Origin: Breznakibacter xylanolyticus
GTDB lineage: Bacteria > Bacteroidota > Bacteroidia > Bacteroidales > Marinilabiliaceae
DNA length: 64,000 nt
Assembly (NCBI RefSeq): GCF_003254275.1
Contig: NZ_QKZK01000009.1
Location: forward strand, 99,557-163,556
Reading direction: 5' to 3'
The position numbers and the translations under genes are program-made. The notes under the pieces are model-generated. The model saw only the letters and a list, made by a program, of their open reading frames with translations. It was not told the DNA's origin and searched no databases. Each line of letters starts with the position of its first letter. The first letter of the stretch is position 1. This document shows positions 53,896 through 63,534 of the stretch, piece after piece.

Positions 53896-54702
53896 ATGAC
53901 CATGAAAAATCTCAAAATAGCCATCATCGGTGGCGGTAACCTCGGGAGTGCCATTGCCAAAGGTTTAATCACAGCCGATCGCGTTTCTCCTTCCAATATA
54001 ACCATTACTCGTCGGAACCTCTCCGCCATTTCGCACCTGTCGGAATTTGGTGTGGAGTTCGAGAGCAATAACCCCAAGGCTGTCGCCGGCGCACAATTGG
54101 TGATGCTGGCCGTGAAGCCCTATCTTATCGACGAAGTGGCTCAGGAAATTTCACCTTATGTGGCACCGGGTACTATCGTGGTGTCGTTGGCTGCCGGTAT
54201 CACATCGGCCAGGGTTGCTGCCCATTTTAACCAAGTGCTTCCGGTGTTTTGCGTGATGCCTAACACAGCCATTGCCATTGGTGAATCCATGACTTTTGTA
54301 TCATCATTTCAAGCCACCAAAGAGCACGAGGCTCTGGTGATGGATTTGTTTAACCAAATGGGAACCGCATTGTTAATACCCGAGGCGCAAATGGCTGCGG
54401 CTACTGTGTTGGCTTCGTGTGGCATTGCCTATGCCATGCGTTACATTCGTGCTTCAATGGAGGGCGGCGTGCAGATGGGATTTACCGCGGCTTTATCGCA
54501 ACAAATTGTGACACAAACCGTCAAAGGGGCTGCTCAGCTCATTGCTCATAGCGGTAATCATCCCGAAGCGGAAATTGATAGGGTGACCACACCCGGCGGT
54601 ATTACCATCGAAGGACTCAACGAGATGGAACACAAAGGGTTTACGTCGTCGGTTATTAAGGGATTGATGGCGGCATTCAACAAAGTTAAAAACGCAAAAT
54701 AA
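53896..54702 (+). CDS. proC: Pyrroline-5-carboxylate reductase
   Basis: A 268-aa NAD(P)H-dependent enzyme making proline from pyrroline-5-carboxylate. The Rossmann start IAIIGGGNLGSAIAKGLI and the C-terminal signature VTTPGGITIEGLNEMEHKGF are conserved. It starts the proC-proB-proA subset, with proB eight bases downstream. Its presence in the arginine block fits the shared precursor, glutamate. Confidence 0.96.
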   Translation: MTMKNLKIAIIGGGNLGSAIAKGLITADRVSPSNITITRRNLSAISHLSEFGVEFESNNPKAVAGAQLVMLAVKPYLIDEVAQEISPYVAPGTIVVSLAAGITSARVAAHFNQVLPVFCVMPNTAIAIGESMTFVSSFQATKEHEALVMDLFNQMGTALLIPEAQMAAATVLASCGIAYAMRYIRASMEGGVQMGFTAALSQQIVTQTVKGAAQLIAHSGNHPEAEIDRVTTPGGITIEGLNEMEHKGFTSSVIKGLMAAFNKVKNAK

Positions 54703-54710
54703 GCTTATCC

Positions 54711-55793
54711 GTGTTTCAAACCATCACTATAAAAATTGGGTCGAATGTGCTGGCTGCCGGTGGCGGCATGCTCAACGAGCAACGTATTGCCCACTTGGTT
54801 GATCAAATTGCGCAGTTGCATCGTGAAGGCAAAAAGGTGATTCTCGTCTCTTCCGGGGCTGTGGCTTCGGGACGGAGCATGGTGAAACTACCTCCCAAGA
54901 CCGATACTGTGGCGGCTCGTCAGGTGCTCTCGTCGGTGGGGCAGGTAAAGCTACTCAATCTTTACACCGCCTTGTTCGAGAAGCATGGCATGACCATCGC
55001 TCAGGTTTTGGTCACCAAGGAGGATTTTCGCACGCGCGAGCACTATCTGAATATGAAAAACTGCCTCACGGCTTTGCTCGATAATCACATCCTTCCAATT
55101 ATCAACGAAAATGATGCTGTGTCGGTGACCGCGCTCATGTTTACCGACAACGATGAACTTTCCGGACTCATTGCTTCGATGATGGATTGCGATGCCCTGT
55201 TTATCCTCACCAATGTGGACGGCATTTACGATGGTGATCCCAAGAGTGGCAACGCCAAAGTGATTGAACGCATTGAAAATCCCGAGCACGATATGTCGCA
55301 GTACATCTCTACCACCAAGTCGGATTTTGGCCGTGGCGGAATGCTGACCAAGTGTCGCATCGCGCAAAAGACGGCGTCGTCGGGTATCTCGGTTCACATT
55401 GCCAACGGTAGTCGCGACCGCATTTTGGAGACGCTGGCCAATCAGCCGCAAAGCGTGTTGCATACCCATTTTCTGCCCGGCGAAAAACGCGATGCCATTA
55501 AAAAATGGATTGCTTATTCCGATGGTTTCACCAAGGCTGAAGTGACCATCAACGAAGGGGCTGTGGATGCACTGCACAGCCACAAAGCCTCCAGCTTGTT
55601 GCTGGCGGGGGTGACCGCCATCCATGGTGAGTTTAAAAAAGGAGATTTGCTTCGAATTCTGGCGCCTGATGGCGAGGTCGTCGGCATTGGCAGGGCTCAG
55701 TTTGATGCTGATAAAGCGCATAAACACCTTGGTGATAAGAAATATAAGCCGATCATTCATTACGATTATTTGTACCTTTACCCCAAAAATTAA
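54711..55793 (+). CDS. proB: Glutamate 5-kinase
   Basis: A 360-aa kinase that phosphorylates the gamma-carboxyl of glutamate. The kinase domain begins TITIKIGSNVLAAGGGM and includes ILVSSGAVASGRSMV, INENDAVSVTALMFTDND and FGRGGMLTKCRIA. A C-terminal PUA domain follows (FTKAEVTINEGAVDALHS to GRAQFDADKAHKH). It starts with GTG eight bases past proC. Feedback inhibition by proline is usual for the family. Confidence 0.95.
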   Translation: MFQTITIKIGSNVLAAGGGMLNEQRIAHLVDQIAQLHREGKKVILVSSGAVASGRSMVKLPPKTDTVAARQVLSSVGQVKLLNLYTALFEKHGMTIAQVLVTKEDFRTREHYLNMKNCLTALLDNHILPIINENDAVSVTALMFTDNDELSGLIASMMDCDALFILTNVDGIYDGDPKSGNAKVIERIENPEHDMSQYISTTKSDFGRGGMLTKCRIAQKTASSGISVHIANGSRDRILETLANQPQSVLHTHFLPGEKRDAIKKWIAYSDGFTKAEVTINEGAVDALHSHKASSLLLAGVTAIHGEFKKGDLLRILAPDGEVVGIGRAQFDADKAHKHLGDKKYKPIIHYDYLYLYPKN

Positions 55794-55912
55794 GTGCTTT
55801 ATTACATTTCAGTTTTTTGTTTATCAACTGCATTATCTTTTTGCATGAAGTGAAACAAAGTGCCATTAATTTTATGTCTTGATACTTGTGTCTTAATACT
55901 TTATTTCGTCCC

Positions 55913-57163
55913 ATGAAGTGTCTTTCCCAATTTGAAAAGGTTCGCGAAGCCTCGCGTGATTTGGTGAAAATCAGCCCCGAAACCATGAGCAACGTGTTGT
56001 TGCAATTGGCCGATGCTGCCGTTGCCAATTGTGCTGCCATTCTGTCTGAAAATCAAAAAGATTTGGAGCGAATGGATTCTGCCAATCCCAAATACGATCG
56101 TTTGCTGTTGAGCGAAAAACGCATCGAAGACATCGTTGCCGACATTTGTAATGTGGCCAATTTGCCTTGCCCCATTGGTGAAAGTATGGAGCAGCGAATT
56201 CTGCCCAATGGATTGGAACTAAATAAGGTGCGTGTGGCCATGGGGGTGGTGGGTGTCATTTACGAGGCTCGTCCCAACGTCACCTTCGACGTGTTTGCAT
56301 TGTGTTTCCGTTCGGGCAACGCTTGTGTGCTCAAGGGCGGGAGCGATGCCTGGTATTCCAATCAGGCCATCGTGGCCATCATTCACGATGTGCTGAAAAA
56401 GAATCAAATCAACCCCGAAATATTGCAACTGTTACCGCCCGATCGTTACGCGGCCGATGAGTTGATGAATGCCGTTGGCTACGTGGATGTGCTCATTCCT
56501 CGTGGTTCACAGGGACTTATCAACTCAGTGCGCGACCAGTCGAGGGTGCCGGTGATTGAAACCGGTGCCGGAGTGGTGCATACTTTTTTTGACCCAACAG
56601 GCGATGTGGCTTTGGGCAAGAAAGTCATTTTTAATGCCAAGACACGACGCGTGAGCGTTTGTAATGCATTGGAATGCCTGATTATTCACCGTTCGCGATT
56701 GAACGATTTGGCTGAACTGGTATCACTCATGGCCGACAAACAGGTTGAATTGCTGGCTGATGATGCCTCCTTTGCCGTGCTCGACGGGCATTATCCAACC
56801 GATCTGCTCCGGAAAGCCGGTGCCGACGCCTTCGGAACAGAATTCCTGGCTTATCGCATGTCCATCAAAACCGTCGATTCGCTCGATGAGGCGCTTGAGC
56901 ACATTTACCGTTACAGCACCAAGCACAGCGAGGCCATCATTTCGGAAGATGCCCATGCCATTGAGCGTTTCTTCAACGAAGTGGATGCGGCTGCTGTTTA
57001 TGCCAATGCTTCCACTGCTTTCACCGACGGCGCTCAGTTTGGATTGGGTGCCGAAATCGGCATCAGCACTCAAAAATTGCATGCCCGCGGCCCCATGGGA
57101 TTGCGGGAACTCACCAGTTACAAGTGGCTGGTGAAGGGGAACGGGCAGGTGAGACCAGCATAA
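55913..57163 (+). CDS. proA: Glutamate-5-semialdehyde dehydrogenase
   Basis: A ~416-aa NADPH-dependent reductase of gamma-glutamyl phosphate. The conserved [20 protein letters not shown] block, the catalytic cysteine in [17 protein letters not shown], and the C-terminal [20 protein letters not shown] are present. ATG 55913 is the start; upstream bases hold a short CTTGATACTTGTGTCTTAAT repeat. It completes the proline branch. Confidence 0.95.
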   Translation: MKCLSQFEKVREASRDLVKISPETMSNVLLQLADAAVANCAAILSENQKDLERMDSANPKYDRLLLSEKRIEDIVADICNVANLPCPIGESMEQRILPNGLELNKVRVAMGVVGVIYEARPNVTFDVFALCFRSGNACVLKGGSDAWYSNQAIVAIIHDVLKKNQINPEILQLLPPDRYAADELMNAVGYVDVLIPRGSQGLINSVRDQSRVPVIETGAGVVHTFFDPTGDVALGKKVIFNAKTRRVSVCNALECLIIHRSRLNDLAELVSLMADKQVELLADDASFAVLDGHYPTDLLRKAGADAFGTEFLAYRMSIKTVDSLDEALEHIYRYSTKHSEAIISEDAHAIERFFNEVDAAAVYANASTAFTDGAQFGLGAEIGISTQKLHARGPMGLRELTSYKWLVKGNGQVRPA

Positions 57164-57213
57164 GGCAATGAATGTCGTTTTGATACATGAATTAAAATCT
57201 TGATACGTATTAC

Positions 57214-58161
57214 ATGAAACGTTTTTTAAAAGTCGAAGATATTGGTGATTTGAACGCTGCTGTCAAAGAAGCGTTGTCGTTGAAACAGAATCCTTATGCT
57301 CATCAGCATCTTGGGAAAAACAAAACCATCGTTTTGATATTTTTCAATTCGAGCCTTCGCACGCGTTTGAGTACGCAAAAGGCCGCCATGAATTTGGGCA
57401 TGAATGTGATGGTGCTCGATATCAACAAAGATGGTTGGAAATTAGAGTCGGAATTGGGGGTGGTGATGGATGGCGATAAGCCTGAGCACATTCGTGAGGC
57501 TGTTCCTGTCATTGGGCAGTATTGCGACATCATCGGGGTGCGTTCGTTTGCTCAGTTCGAGAATAAGGAGGACGACTATTCTGAGAAAATCCTCAACCAG
57601 TTCATTGAGTTGTCGGGTAAGCCTGTTATCAGTCTTGAGTCGGCCACGCGCCACCCTTTGCAGTCGTTTGCCGATTTAATTACCATCGAAGAACATAAGA
57701 CCAAAGCACGTCCCAAGGTGGTTCTGACATGGGCGCCTCACCCCCGTGCGCTGCCGCAAGCCGTTCCTAACTCGTTTGTGGAGTGGATGAAAAATGCCGA
57801 TGTGGAATTTGTGGTGACGCATCCCAAGGGGTATGAGCTGGCACCCGAATTCATGGAGGGCGTGACCGTTGAATATGACCAAAAAAAGGCTTTTGAAGGT
57901 GCCGATTTCATCTATGCCAAAAACTGGGCTTCGTACACCGAGTATGGCCAGATTTTAAGCAAAGATACCAGTTGGACTGTTGACGAGGCTCACATGGCCT
58001 GGACCAACAATGCCAAATTCATGCACTGCTTGCCTGTGCGTCGTAACATGATTGTGACCGATGGGGTGATTGAAAGCCCTAATTCTATTGTGATACAGGA
58101 GGCTGCCAATCGTGTCTTCTCGGCTCAAACGGTCATTAAGCGGATGCTGGAGTCGATTTAA
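57214..58161 (+). CDS. argF': N-succinylornithine carbamoyltransferase (ArgF' class)
   Basis: A 315-aa transcarbamylase that carbamoylates N-acylornithine. The carbamoyl-phosphate motif is FNSSLRTRLSTQKAA (SxRTR), the second is HPLQSFAD, and the C-terminal HCLPVRRNMIV is shared with the N-acyl-ornithine transcarbamylases. At position 90 (VMDGDKPEH) it has proline. In the Bacteroides fragilis enzyme Pro90 marks the N-succinylornithine form, while Glu at that place marks the N-acetyl form. So the pathway here most likely runs on succinylated intermediates. It has 50 bases of spacing after proA. Confidence 0.92.
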   Translation: MKRFLKVEDIGDLNAAVKEALSLKQNPYAHQHLGKNKTIVLIFFNSSLRTRLSTQKAAMNLGMNVMVLDINKDGWKLESELGVVMDGDKPEHIREAVPVIGQYCDIIGVRSFAQFENKEDDYSEKILNQFIELSGKPVISLESATRHPLQSFADLITIEEHKTKARPKVVLTWAPHPRALPQAVPNSFVEWMKNADVEFVVTHPKGYELAPEFMEGVTVEYDQKKAFEGADFIYAKNWASYTEYGQILSKDTSWTVDEAHMAWTNNAKFMHCLPVRRNMIVTDGVIESPNSIVIQEAANRVFSAQTVIKRMLESI

Positions 58162-58214
58162 TCCATTTAATTGTCCATATTTTTTGTAGAGAGGTTGTCC
58201 CGAATGACGATTTA

Positions 58215-58405
58215 GAAATTTTCAACGCAAAGGCACAGAGTCGCTGAGTTTTTGGATGTTAAATTTTTTGATAGTGTGAATAAATCTGGGGTATCTTCTG
58301 AGTCTATGTTCGCACCAAAAATATTAAGGAATACACCCGATTGTTGGTGTGATATTTATTATTCACCTCCGCGTCTTAGCGTCTCTGCGTTTAATTCCTT
58401 TTTCG
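58215..58405. repeat. Degenerate intergenic repeat with inverted CTCTG(T/C)G ends
   Basis: Begins AACGCAAAGGCACAGAGTCG and ends with the inverted theme CGTCTTAGCGTCTCTGCGTTT. It fills the 285-bp gap between argF' and argB. Only the ends are conserved. Confidence 0.5.
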
Positions 58406-58446
58406 TTTCATGTCGAATTTTAGATGACTTCTTGTAAAACATATCC

Positions 58447-59223
58447 ATGATGCAACAACTTACCATCATCAAAGTGGGCGGAAAAGTGGTCGAAGAGGCC
58501 GAATCGCTCAATGAATTGCTCAACGATTTTGTACAGTTGCCCGGACTCAAATTGTTGGTTCACGGTGGTGGCCGAAGTGCTACCAAAATATCGGAACGCC
58601 TGGGCATTGAAACCACCATGGTGAAAGGTCGTCGGGTCACCGATGCCGAAACCCTCAAAGTGGTGACCATGGTATATGCAGGTTTGGTCAATAAAACCAT
58701 AGTGGCATCGCTTCAAGCTCGCGGTTGCAATGCCGTGGGACTCACCGGCGCTGATATGGATTTGATTCGATCGAAAAAGCGGGTCGGTGGTGAGGTTGAT
58801 TACGGTTTTGTGGGGGATGTGGTCGCGGTGCAAACCCAACAAATAGCCCAACTCATTGCCGATGGCGTGATTCCGGTGGTGGCGCCCATCACCCACGACG
58901 GCAACGGCCAGTTGCTCAATACCAATGCCGACACCATGGCTTCGGCGCTGGCAACTGCTTTGGCTGCCGTTTTTGAGGTGAGTCTGGTGTATTGCTTCGA
59001 GAAGCCGGGCGTGATGATGGATCAAAACGATGAATTGTCGGTGATCCCCATGCTCGATAAAAATGCTTTTCAAAAACTCACCGCCGATGGCGTGATTGTC
59101 GAAGGCATGATTCCCAAACTCGACAACGGTTTTGCAGCCATTGATGCCGGTGTACGCAAGGTGGTCATCACCAATATTGAGGGGATGAAAGGTGGTCACT
59201 TAGGCGGCACTGCATTGATTTAA
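58447..59223 (+). CDS. argB: N-acylglutamate kinase
   Basis: A 258-aa amino-acid kinase that phosphorylates N-acetyl- or N-succinylglutamate. The phosphate-binding start IIKVGGKVVEEAESL, LLVHGGGRSATKIS and GLTGADMDLIRSKKR are conserved, as is the AAIDAGVRKVVITNIEG end. Its length matches the short, non-hexameric type that lacks the arginine-sensing N-terminal helix, so feedback by arginine is probably weak. A repeat-filled gap precedes it. Confidence 0.94.
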   Translation: MMQQLTIIKVGGKVVEEAESLNELLNDFVQLPGLKLLVHGGGRSATKISERLGIETTMVKGRRVTDAETLKVVTMVYAGLVNKTIVASLQARGCNAVGLTGADMDLIRSKKRVGGEVDYGFVGDVVAVQTQQIAQLIADGVIPVVAPITHDGNGQLLNTNADTMASALATALAAVFEVSLVYCFEKPGVMMDQNDELSVIPMLDKNAFQKLTADGVIVEGMIPKLDNGFAAIDAGVRKVVITNIEGMKGGHLGGTALI

Positions 59224-59239
59224 TTTTTTAATCCCAATT

Positions 59240-59403
59240 CAATGTCGTTAAGTTAAGAGAAGAAGACGTAAGACTATGAGACAGATGATGAGATTAGGAA
59301 AGATAGTTAGCTCCGTTCTCTTCGTCTCTTCAGTTTATTCTATATGTCTTTAGTCTAATCATCATCTTTTCTCTTTTTGAATCGCACTAACATAACGACA
59401 TTG
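59240..59403. repeat. MITE-like element (copy B) between argB and argE
   Basis: A 164-bp copy with both termini: CAATGTCGTTAAGTTA and TAACATAACGACATTG. It ends 15 bases before the argE start, so it provides the argE leader. Confidence 0.85.
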
Positions 59404-59418
59404 AATCCTAATCCCTTG

Positions 59419-60492
59419 ATGGAGAAAAATACTATGGCAGCATCGGAGGCTCAGTACATCGCTTTGTTAAAGCAGATGATTTCTATTCAGTCCTTTAGCC
59501 GTGACGAAAAAGAGGTGGCCGATATGCTTGAGGGCTGGTTCGTTTCACGGGGCATTTGTCCCAACCGCAAGGGTAACAATTTGTGGATGTGGGGCAGTGA
59601 GCGGGATGCAGCTAAGCCAACGCTGTTGCTCAACAGTCACCTGGACACTGTGAAGCCTGGTAACAACTGGACTGCCGAGCCTTTTACGCCTGCTGTTGAC
59701 GGCGATAAGCTTACCGGCCTGGGGAGTAACGATGCCGGTGCTTCGGTGGTCTCACTCATCGAAACATTTTTTCGTCTCCGGAGTGTTCCGCAAGCCTACA
59801 ATCTGGTGTTGGCCATCACGGCCGAAGAAGAAGTGTCGGGGCTCAATGGTGTCAGTTCCATTTTGGAGGAGTTGGGCACTATCGATCTGGGCATTGTTGG
59901 CGAACCCACAGGTATGAATATGGCTGTGGCTGAACGTGGTTTGCTGGTGCTCGACTGTTATGTGGCCGGACAAACCGGGCATGCGGCTCGTAATGAGGGT
60001 GTCAATGCCATTTACAAGGCATTGGCGGCCATCGAGTGGTTTCGTAATCATCCGTTCGACAAGGCCACCGATTTGTTAGGACCCGTGAAAATGAGCGTGA
60101 CCATGATTAATGCCGGAACCCAGCACAACGTGGTGCCCGACAAATGCCACATGGTGGTCGATTGTCGCATTAATGAGTGTTATTCCAATGTGGAAGTGTT
60201 CGAGAAAACCCGCGACAGTGTCGACTTTGAAGTGGTACCCCGTTCGTTTCGCCTCAATAGTTCCAACATCCCACTGAGTCATTCGGTGGTGAAACGAGGC
60301 TTGACCCTTGGGCTGAAGCCTTATGGCTCTCCGACCTCTTCGGACATGGGGTTGATGCCATTCACGACTCTGAAGATAGGCCCGGGCGATTCGGCGCGTT
60401 CGCACACCCCCGATGAGTACATCCTCATTTCGGAAATAGAAAAGGGCATTGAGATTTACTGGCAATTGCTCAACGGGTTGGAGTTAAAATAG
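59419..60492 (+). CDS. argE: M20-family deacylase, N-acylcitrulline/ornithine deacylase
   Basis: A ~357-aa zinc metallohydrolase. Metal ligands are seen in LLLNSHLDTVKPGNNW, GSNDAGASVVS and the catalytic ITAEEEVSGLNG. In the Bacteroidota route it should remove the acyl group, probably succinyl, from N-acylcitrulline before ArgG. ATG 59419 (MEKNTMAASE) is the start; the open frame back to 59377 would come from the MITE. It sits between argB and argH. Confidence 0.9.
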   Translation: MEKNTMAASEAQYIALLKQMISIQSFSRDEKEVADMLEGWFVSRGICPNRKGNNLWMWGSERDAAKPTLLLNSHLDTVKPGNNWTAEPFTPAVDGDKLTGLGSNDAGASVVSLIETFFRLRSVPQAYNLVLAITAEEEVSGLNGVSSILEELGTIDLGIVGEPTGMNMAVAERGLLVLDCYVAGQTGHAARNEGVNAIYKALAAIEWFRNHPFDKATDLLGPVKMSVTMINAGTQHNVVPDKCHMVVDCRINECYSNVEVFEKTRDSVDFEVVPRSFRLNSSNIPLSHSVVKRGLTLGLKPYGSPTSSDMGLMPFTTLKIGPGDSARSHTPDEYILISEIEKGIEIYWQLLNGLELK

Positions 60493-60550
60493 GGGACGTG
60501 AGTCGATAACCATCTTTTTATCTTCCCAAACCCTAAAAAGCGTTAACCCA

Positions 60551-60581
60551 TTTGAATTTTGCCGCATATCACCTACATTTG
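60551..60581 (+). promoter_or_regulatory. Bacteroidota promoter 213 bp upstream of argH
   Basis: TTTG (60551-60554), 19 bases, TACATTTG (60574-60581): a full consensus match. The predicted transcript would have a ~206-nt untranslated leader before argH, in the 301-bp gap 60493-60793, with no open frame of note and a GATACTGAAATCTTAATACTT repeat at its end. Confidence 0.65.
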
Positions 60582-60793
60582 CGGGGCTTTAAGCTGTTGA
60601 CGGAGGAGCAGTTATTCGTTCTTTGGTTGGCTGGTGGGAGCAAATTTTTTTCAAACGATTTCAGACAAACGTATCCGATGATGAGTTTTGTATGTCATGC
60701 TGATAATTATTTGATGATATGTTCAGTGTTAGATGTTTGTGGGGCTAATTCCGTTTTTGCGTTTTGATACTGAAATCTTAATACTTAGAATGA

Positions 60794-62125
60794 ATGAAAC
60801 TTTGGGATAAAGGCATAAAAGTCAACGATCGTATAGAAGCCTTTACGGTGGGCAAAGACCGCGAGATGGATTTGTACCTGGCACCATTTGACGTGTTGGG
60901 AACCATGGCTCACATCACCATGCTGCAAAAAGTGGGCTTGCTGGCGGCCGATGAGCTTCCTGTACTCTTGGCTGAGCTCAAGCGCATTTACGCGCTCACG
61001 CAAGATGGTTCGTTTGTGATTGAAGAGGGCATTGAAGATGTGCACTCGCAGGTGGAGCTGATGCTCACCCGCGCCTTGGGCGACATGGGAAAGAAAGTAC
61101 ACAGCGGACGCTCGCGCAACGATCAGGTGTTGCTCGATGTGAAGCTCTTTGTCCGTCATAAACTCAAAGAGGTGGTGGAGTCGGTTGGTGCCCTGTTTGC
61201 CGTGTTGCAAAAGCAGAGTGAGGCGCACAAAAACAAACTGATGCCCGGTTACACACATTTGCAAATAGCCATGCCCTCGTCGTTTGGCCTGTGGTTTGGT
61301 GCTTATGCCGAAAGTCTTACCGACGACATGGAGATGTTGTTGGCTGCCTGGAATATCACCAATCAAAACCCACTGGGAGCTGCTGCCGGTTACGGTTCGT
61401 CATTCCCATTGGATCGTACAATGACTACCAATTTGCTTGGTTTTGCTGACTTGAATTATAACGTGGTGTATGCCCAGATGGGGCGTGGCAAAACCGAAAA
61501 AAACGTGGCTTCAGCCCTGGCTTCGGTGGCATACACCGTGGGCAAAATGGCCATGGATGGCTGTCTGTACACCAGTCAAAATTTTAATTTTCTGAAGTTG
61601 CCCGATGAACTCACCACCGGGTCGAGCATCATGCCGCACAAGAAGAACCCCGATGTGTTTGAACTCATTCGGGCCAAGTGCAACCGCATTCAGGCTTTGC
61701 CGCAGGAAATCGGTCAAATTACCGCCAACCTGCCCATGGGCTATTTTCGCGATCTGCAGATCATTAAGGAGATATTGCTCCCGGCTTTCGATGAGCTCAT
61801 CAGTTGCATCGACCTGGCCACTTTTGCCATCGACAACATCAAGGTGATGGAAAATTTGCTCGACGATGACAAATATCTGTATCTTTTCAGCGTGGAAGAG
61901 GTGAACAAGCTGGTGCTGAATGGAGTTCCTTTCAGGGACGCCTATAAGCAAGTGGGGGGCGACATTGAGCAAGGAATGTTCAACCCTGATAAGCAAGTGA
62001 ACCATACCCACGAAGGAAGCATTGGGAACCTCTGCACCGCGCAGATAGCTCAAAAAATGGAGCGATTGAGCCATCGTTTTGATTTTGAAAAAGTAGATAA
62101 CGCCATTTTAAAATTATTGTCATAA
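60794..62125 (+). CDS. argH: Argininosuccinate lyase
   Basis: A 443-aa enzyme of the fumarase/aspartase superfamily that splits argininosuccinate to arginine and fumarate. The signature GSSIMPHKKNPDVFELIRAK holds the catalytic serine loop, and HSGRSRNDQVLLDVKLF and MPGYTHLQIAMP are other conserved blocks. It ends the arginine block. The stop TAA overlaps the next gene's ATG by one base (62125), so translation is coupled with the citrate synthase gene. Confidence 0.96.
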   Translation: MKLWDKGIKVNDRIEAFTVGKDREMDLYLAPFDVLGTMAHITMLQKVGLLAADELPVLLAELKRIYALTQDGSFVIEEGIEDVHSQVELMLTRALGDMGKKVHSGRSRNDQVLLDVKLFVRHKLKEVVESVGALFAVLQKQSEAHKNKLMPGYTHLQIAMPSSFGLWFGAYAESLTDDMEMLLAAWNITNQNPLGAAAGYGSSFPLDRTMTTNLLGFADLNYNVVYAQMGRGKTEKNVASALASVAYTVGKMAMDGCLYTSQNFNFLKLPDELTTGSSIMPHKKNPDVFELIRAKCNRIQALPQEIGQITANLPMGYFRDLQIIKEILLPAFDELISCIDLATFAIDNIKVMENLLDDDKYLYLFSVEEVNKLVLNGVPFRDAYKQVGGDIEQGMFNPDKQVNHTHEGSIGNLCTAQIAQKMERLSHRFDFEKVDNAILKLLS

Positions 62126-63519
62126 TGGATCTGTTTGGGGATTACAACAACAATTCAACTTTTGAGGGAGACGACATGAGAATTATTGACTACCTGGCCA
62201 AATCGGCCGTCGCAGCCAGTGATATCGATAAAAACTTGTTTGACAAGTTCAATGTGAAGCGCGGATTGCGCAATGCCGATTTCTCCGGCGTATTGGTGGG
62301 GCTCACTCGCATTGGCGATGTGGTGGGCTACGAGAAAACCGACGACGGGGTGTTGTTGCCCAAAGACGGGGAACTCTATTACCGCGGCTACGAAATCAAG
62401 GATCTTTGCAACGGCTTTCAAAACGAAAATCGTCACGGTTTTGAGGAGACAGCCTTTTTGCTGCTCGCCGGTAAGTTGCCCACCCGCTCCGAGTTGACCG
62501 ATTTCACTTCGTTGCTTTCGCGCGAACGTGAGTTGCCATCGTTCTTCTCAAAAAACCTGATTCTCTCCATTCGCGGACGCAACATCATGAACATGCTGGC
62601 TCGCTCGGTGCTGAGTATGTATGCTTCCGACAACGAGGCCGAAAACTATTCGCCCGAGAATCTCATCATGCAATCGATTAGCCTCATCGCCAAGTTTCCG
62701 GTGTTTGTGGCCTATTCGTATTATGGCATGCGACACTCGTATCAAAATAAGTCGCTCATCATTCGCCATCCCAACCCCGAGTTGAGCCTGGCCGAGAACT
62801 TCCTTTACATGATGAAGGGCAGCAAATACTCTAAGCTTGAGGCCGATTTGCTCGATTTATCATTGGTGCTCCATGCTGAACACGGCGGGGGTAACAACTC
62901 CACTTTCACCTGTCGCCTGGTAAGCTCGGCGCAAACCGACACCTACGCGGCCATTGCGGCAGCACTGGGGTCGCTCAAGGGCGACTTTCATGGTGGTGCC
63001 AACCTGAAGGTGGTGGATATGATGGAAAACATCAAAGAAAATGTGAAAAACTGGGGCGACGACCAGGAAGTGGCCGACTACCTCAACAAGATATTGCGCA
63101 AAGAGGCTTTCGATAAAACCGGTAAAATTTATGGTATCGGTCATGCCATCTACACCAAGAGCGACCCGCGTGCCGTGCTCCTGAAAGAGAAAGCCCATGA
63201 GCTGGCCATCGAAAAGGGACGCGAAGAGGAGTTCAAACTTTACGACGCTGTGGAACGTTTGGCGCCCGAGCTCTTTTACAGTTACAAAGGCGGTGTGGGC
63301 AAAGTGGTGAGTGCCAACGTCGATTTTTATTCAGGGTTTGTGTATCAGTGCCTCGAGATTCCGGAGGAGATTTACACCCCCATCTTTGCCATTGCCCGTG
63401 TGGCCGGCTGGTGTGCCCATCGCATCGAGGAGGTGACTTTCTCGAGCAAGCGCATCATTCGTCCTGCCTACAAAAACGTGTGCGAGCGCATTCCGTATTT
63501 GTCCATCGAGAATCGATAA
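62125..63519 (+). CDS. gltA: Citrate synthase
   Basis: A 464-aa enzyme condensing acetyl-CoA and oxaloacetate. Active-site histidines are seen in LVLHAEHGGGNNSTFTCRLV and YGIGHAIYTKSDPRA, with the Asp in VSANVDFYSGFVYQCLEIP. It has an N-terminal extension of about 60 residues compared with the short bacterial type, as in many Bacteroidota citrate synthases. It is coupled to argH by a one-base overlap, which links carbon entry to 2-oxoglutarate and glutamate with arginine production. The Re-type citrate synthase is unrelated to this family. Confidence 0.92.
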   Translation: MDLFGDYNNNSTFEGDDMRIIDYLAKSAVAASDIDKNLFDKFNVKRGLRNADFSGVLVGLTRIGDVVGYEKTDDGVLLPKDGELYYRGYEIKDLCNGFQNENRHGFEETAFLLLAGKLPTRSELTDFTSLLSRERELPSFFSKNLILSIRGRNIMNMLARSVLSMYASDNEAENYSPENLIMQSISLIAKFPVFVAYSYYGMRHSYQNKSLIIRHPNPELSLAENFLYMMKGSKYSKLEADLLDLSLVLHAEHGGGNNSTFTCRLVSSAQTDTYAAIAAALGSLKGDFHGGANLKVVDMMENIKENVKNWGDDQEVADYLNKILRKEAFDKTGKIYGIGHAIYTKSDPRAVLLKEKAHELAIEKGREEEFKLYDAVERLAPELFYSYKGGVGKVVSANVDFYSGFVYQCLEIPEEIYTPIFAIARVAGWCAHRIEEVTFSSKRIIRPAYKNVCERIPYLSIENR

Positions 63520-63534
63520 TCATATTATTGATTT

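Noticed and set aside
58252..58437. 60-aa open frame between argF' and argB
   Set aside because: It lies within a degenerate intergenic repeat and has no codon or family signal.
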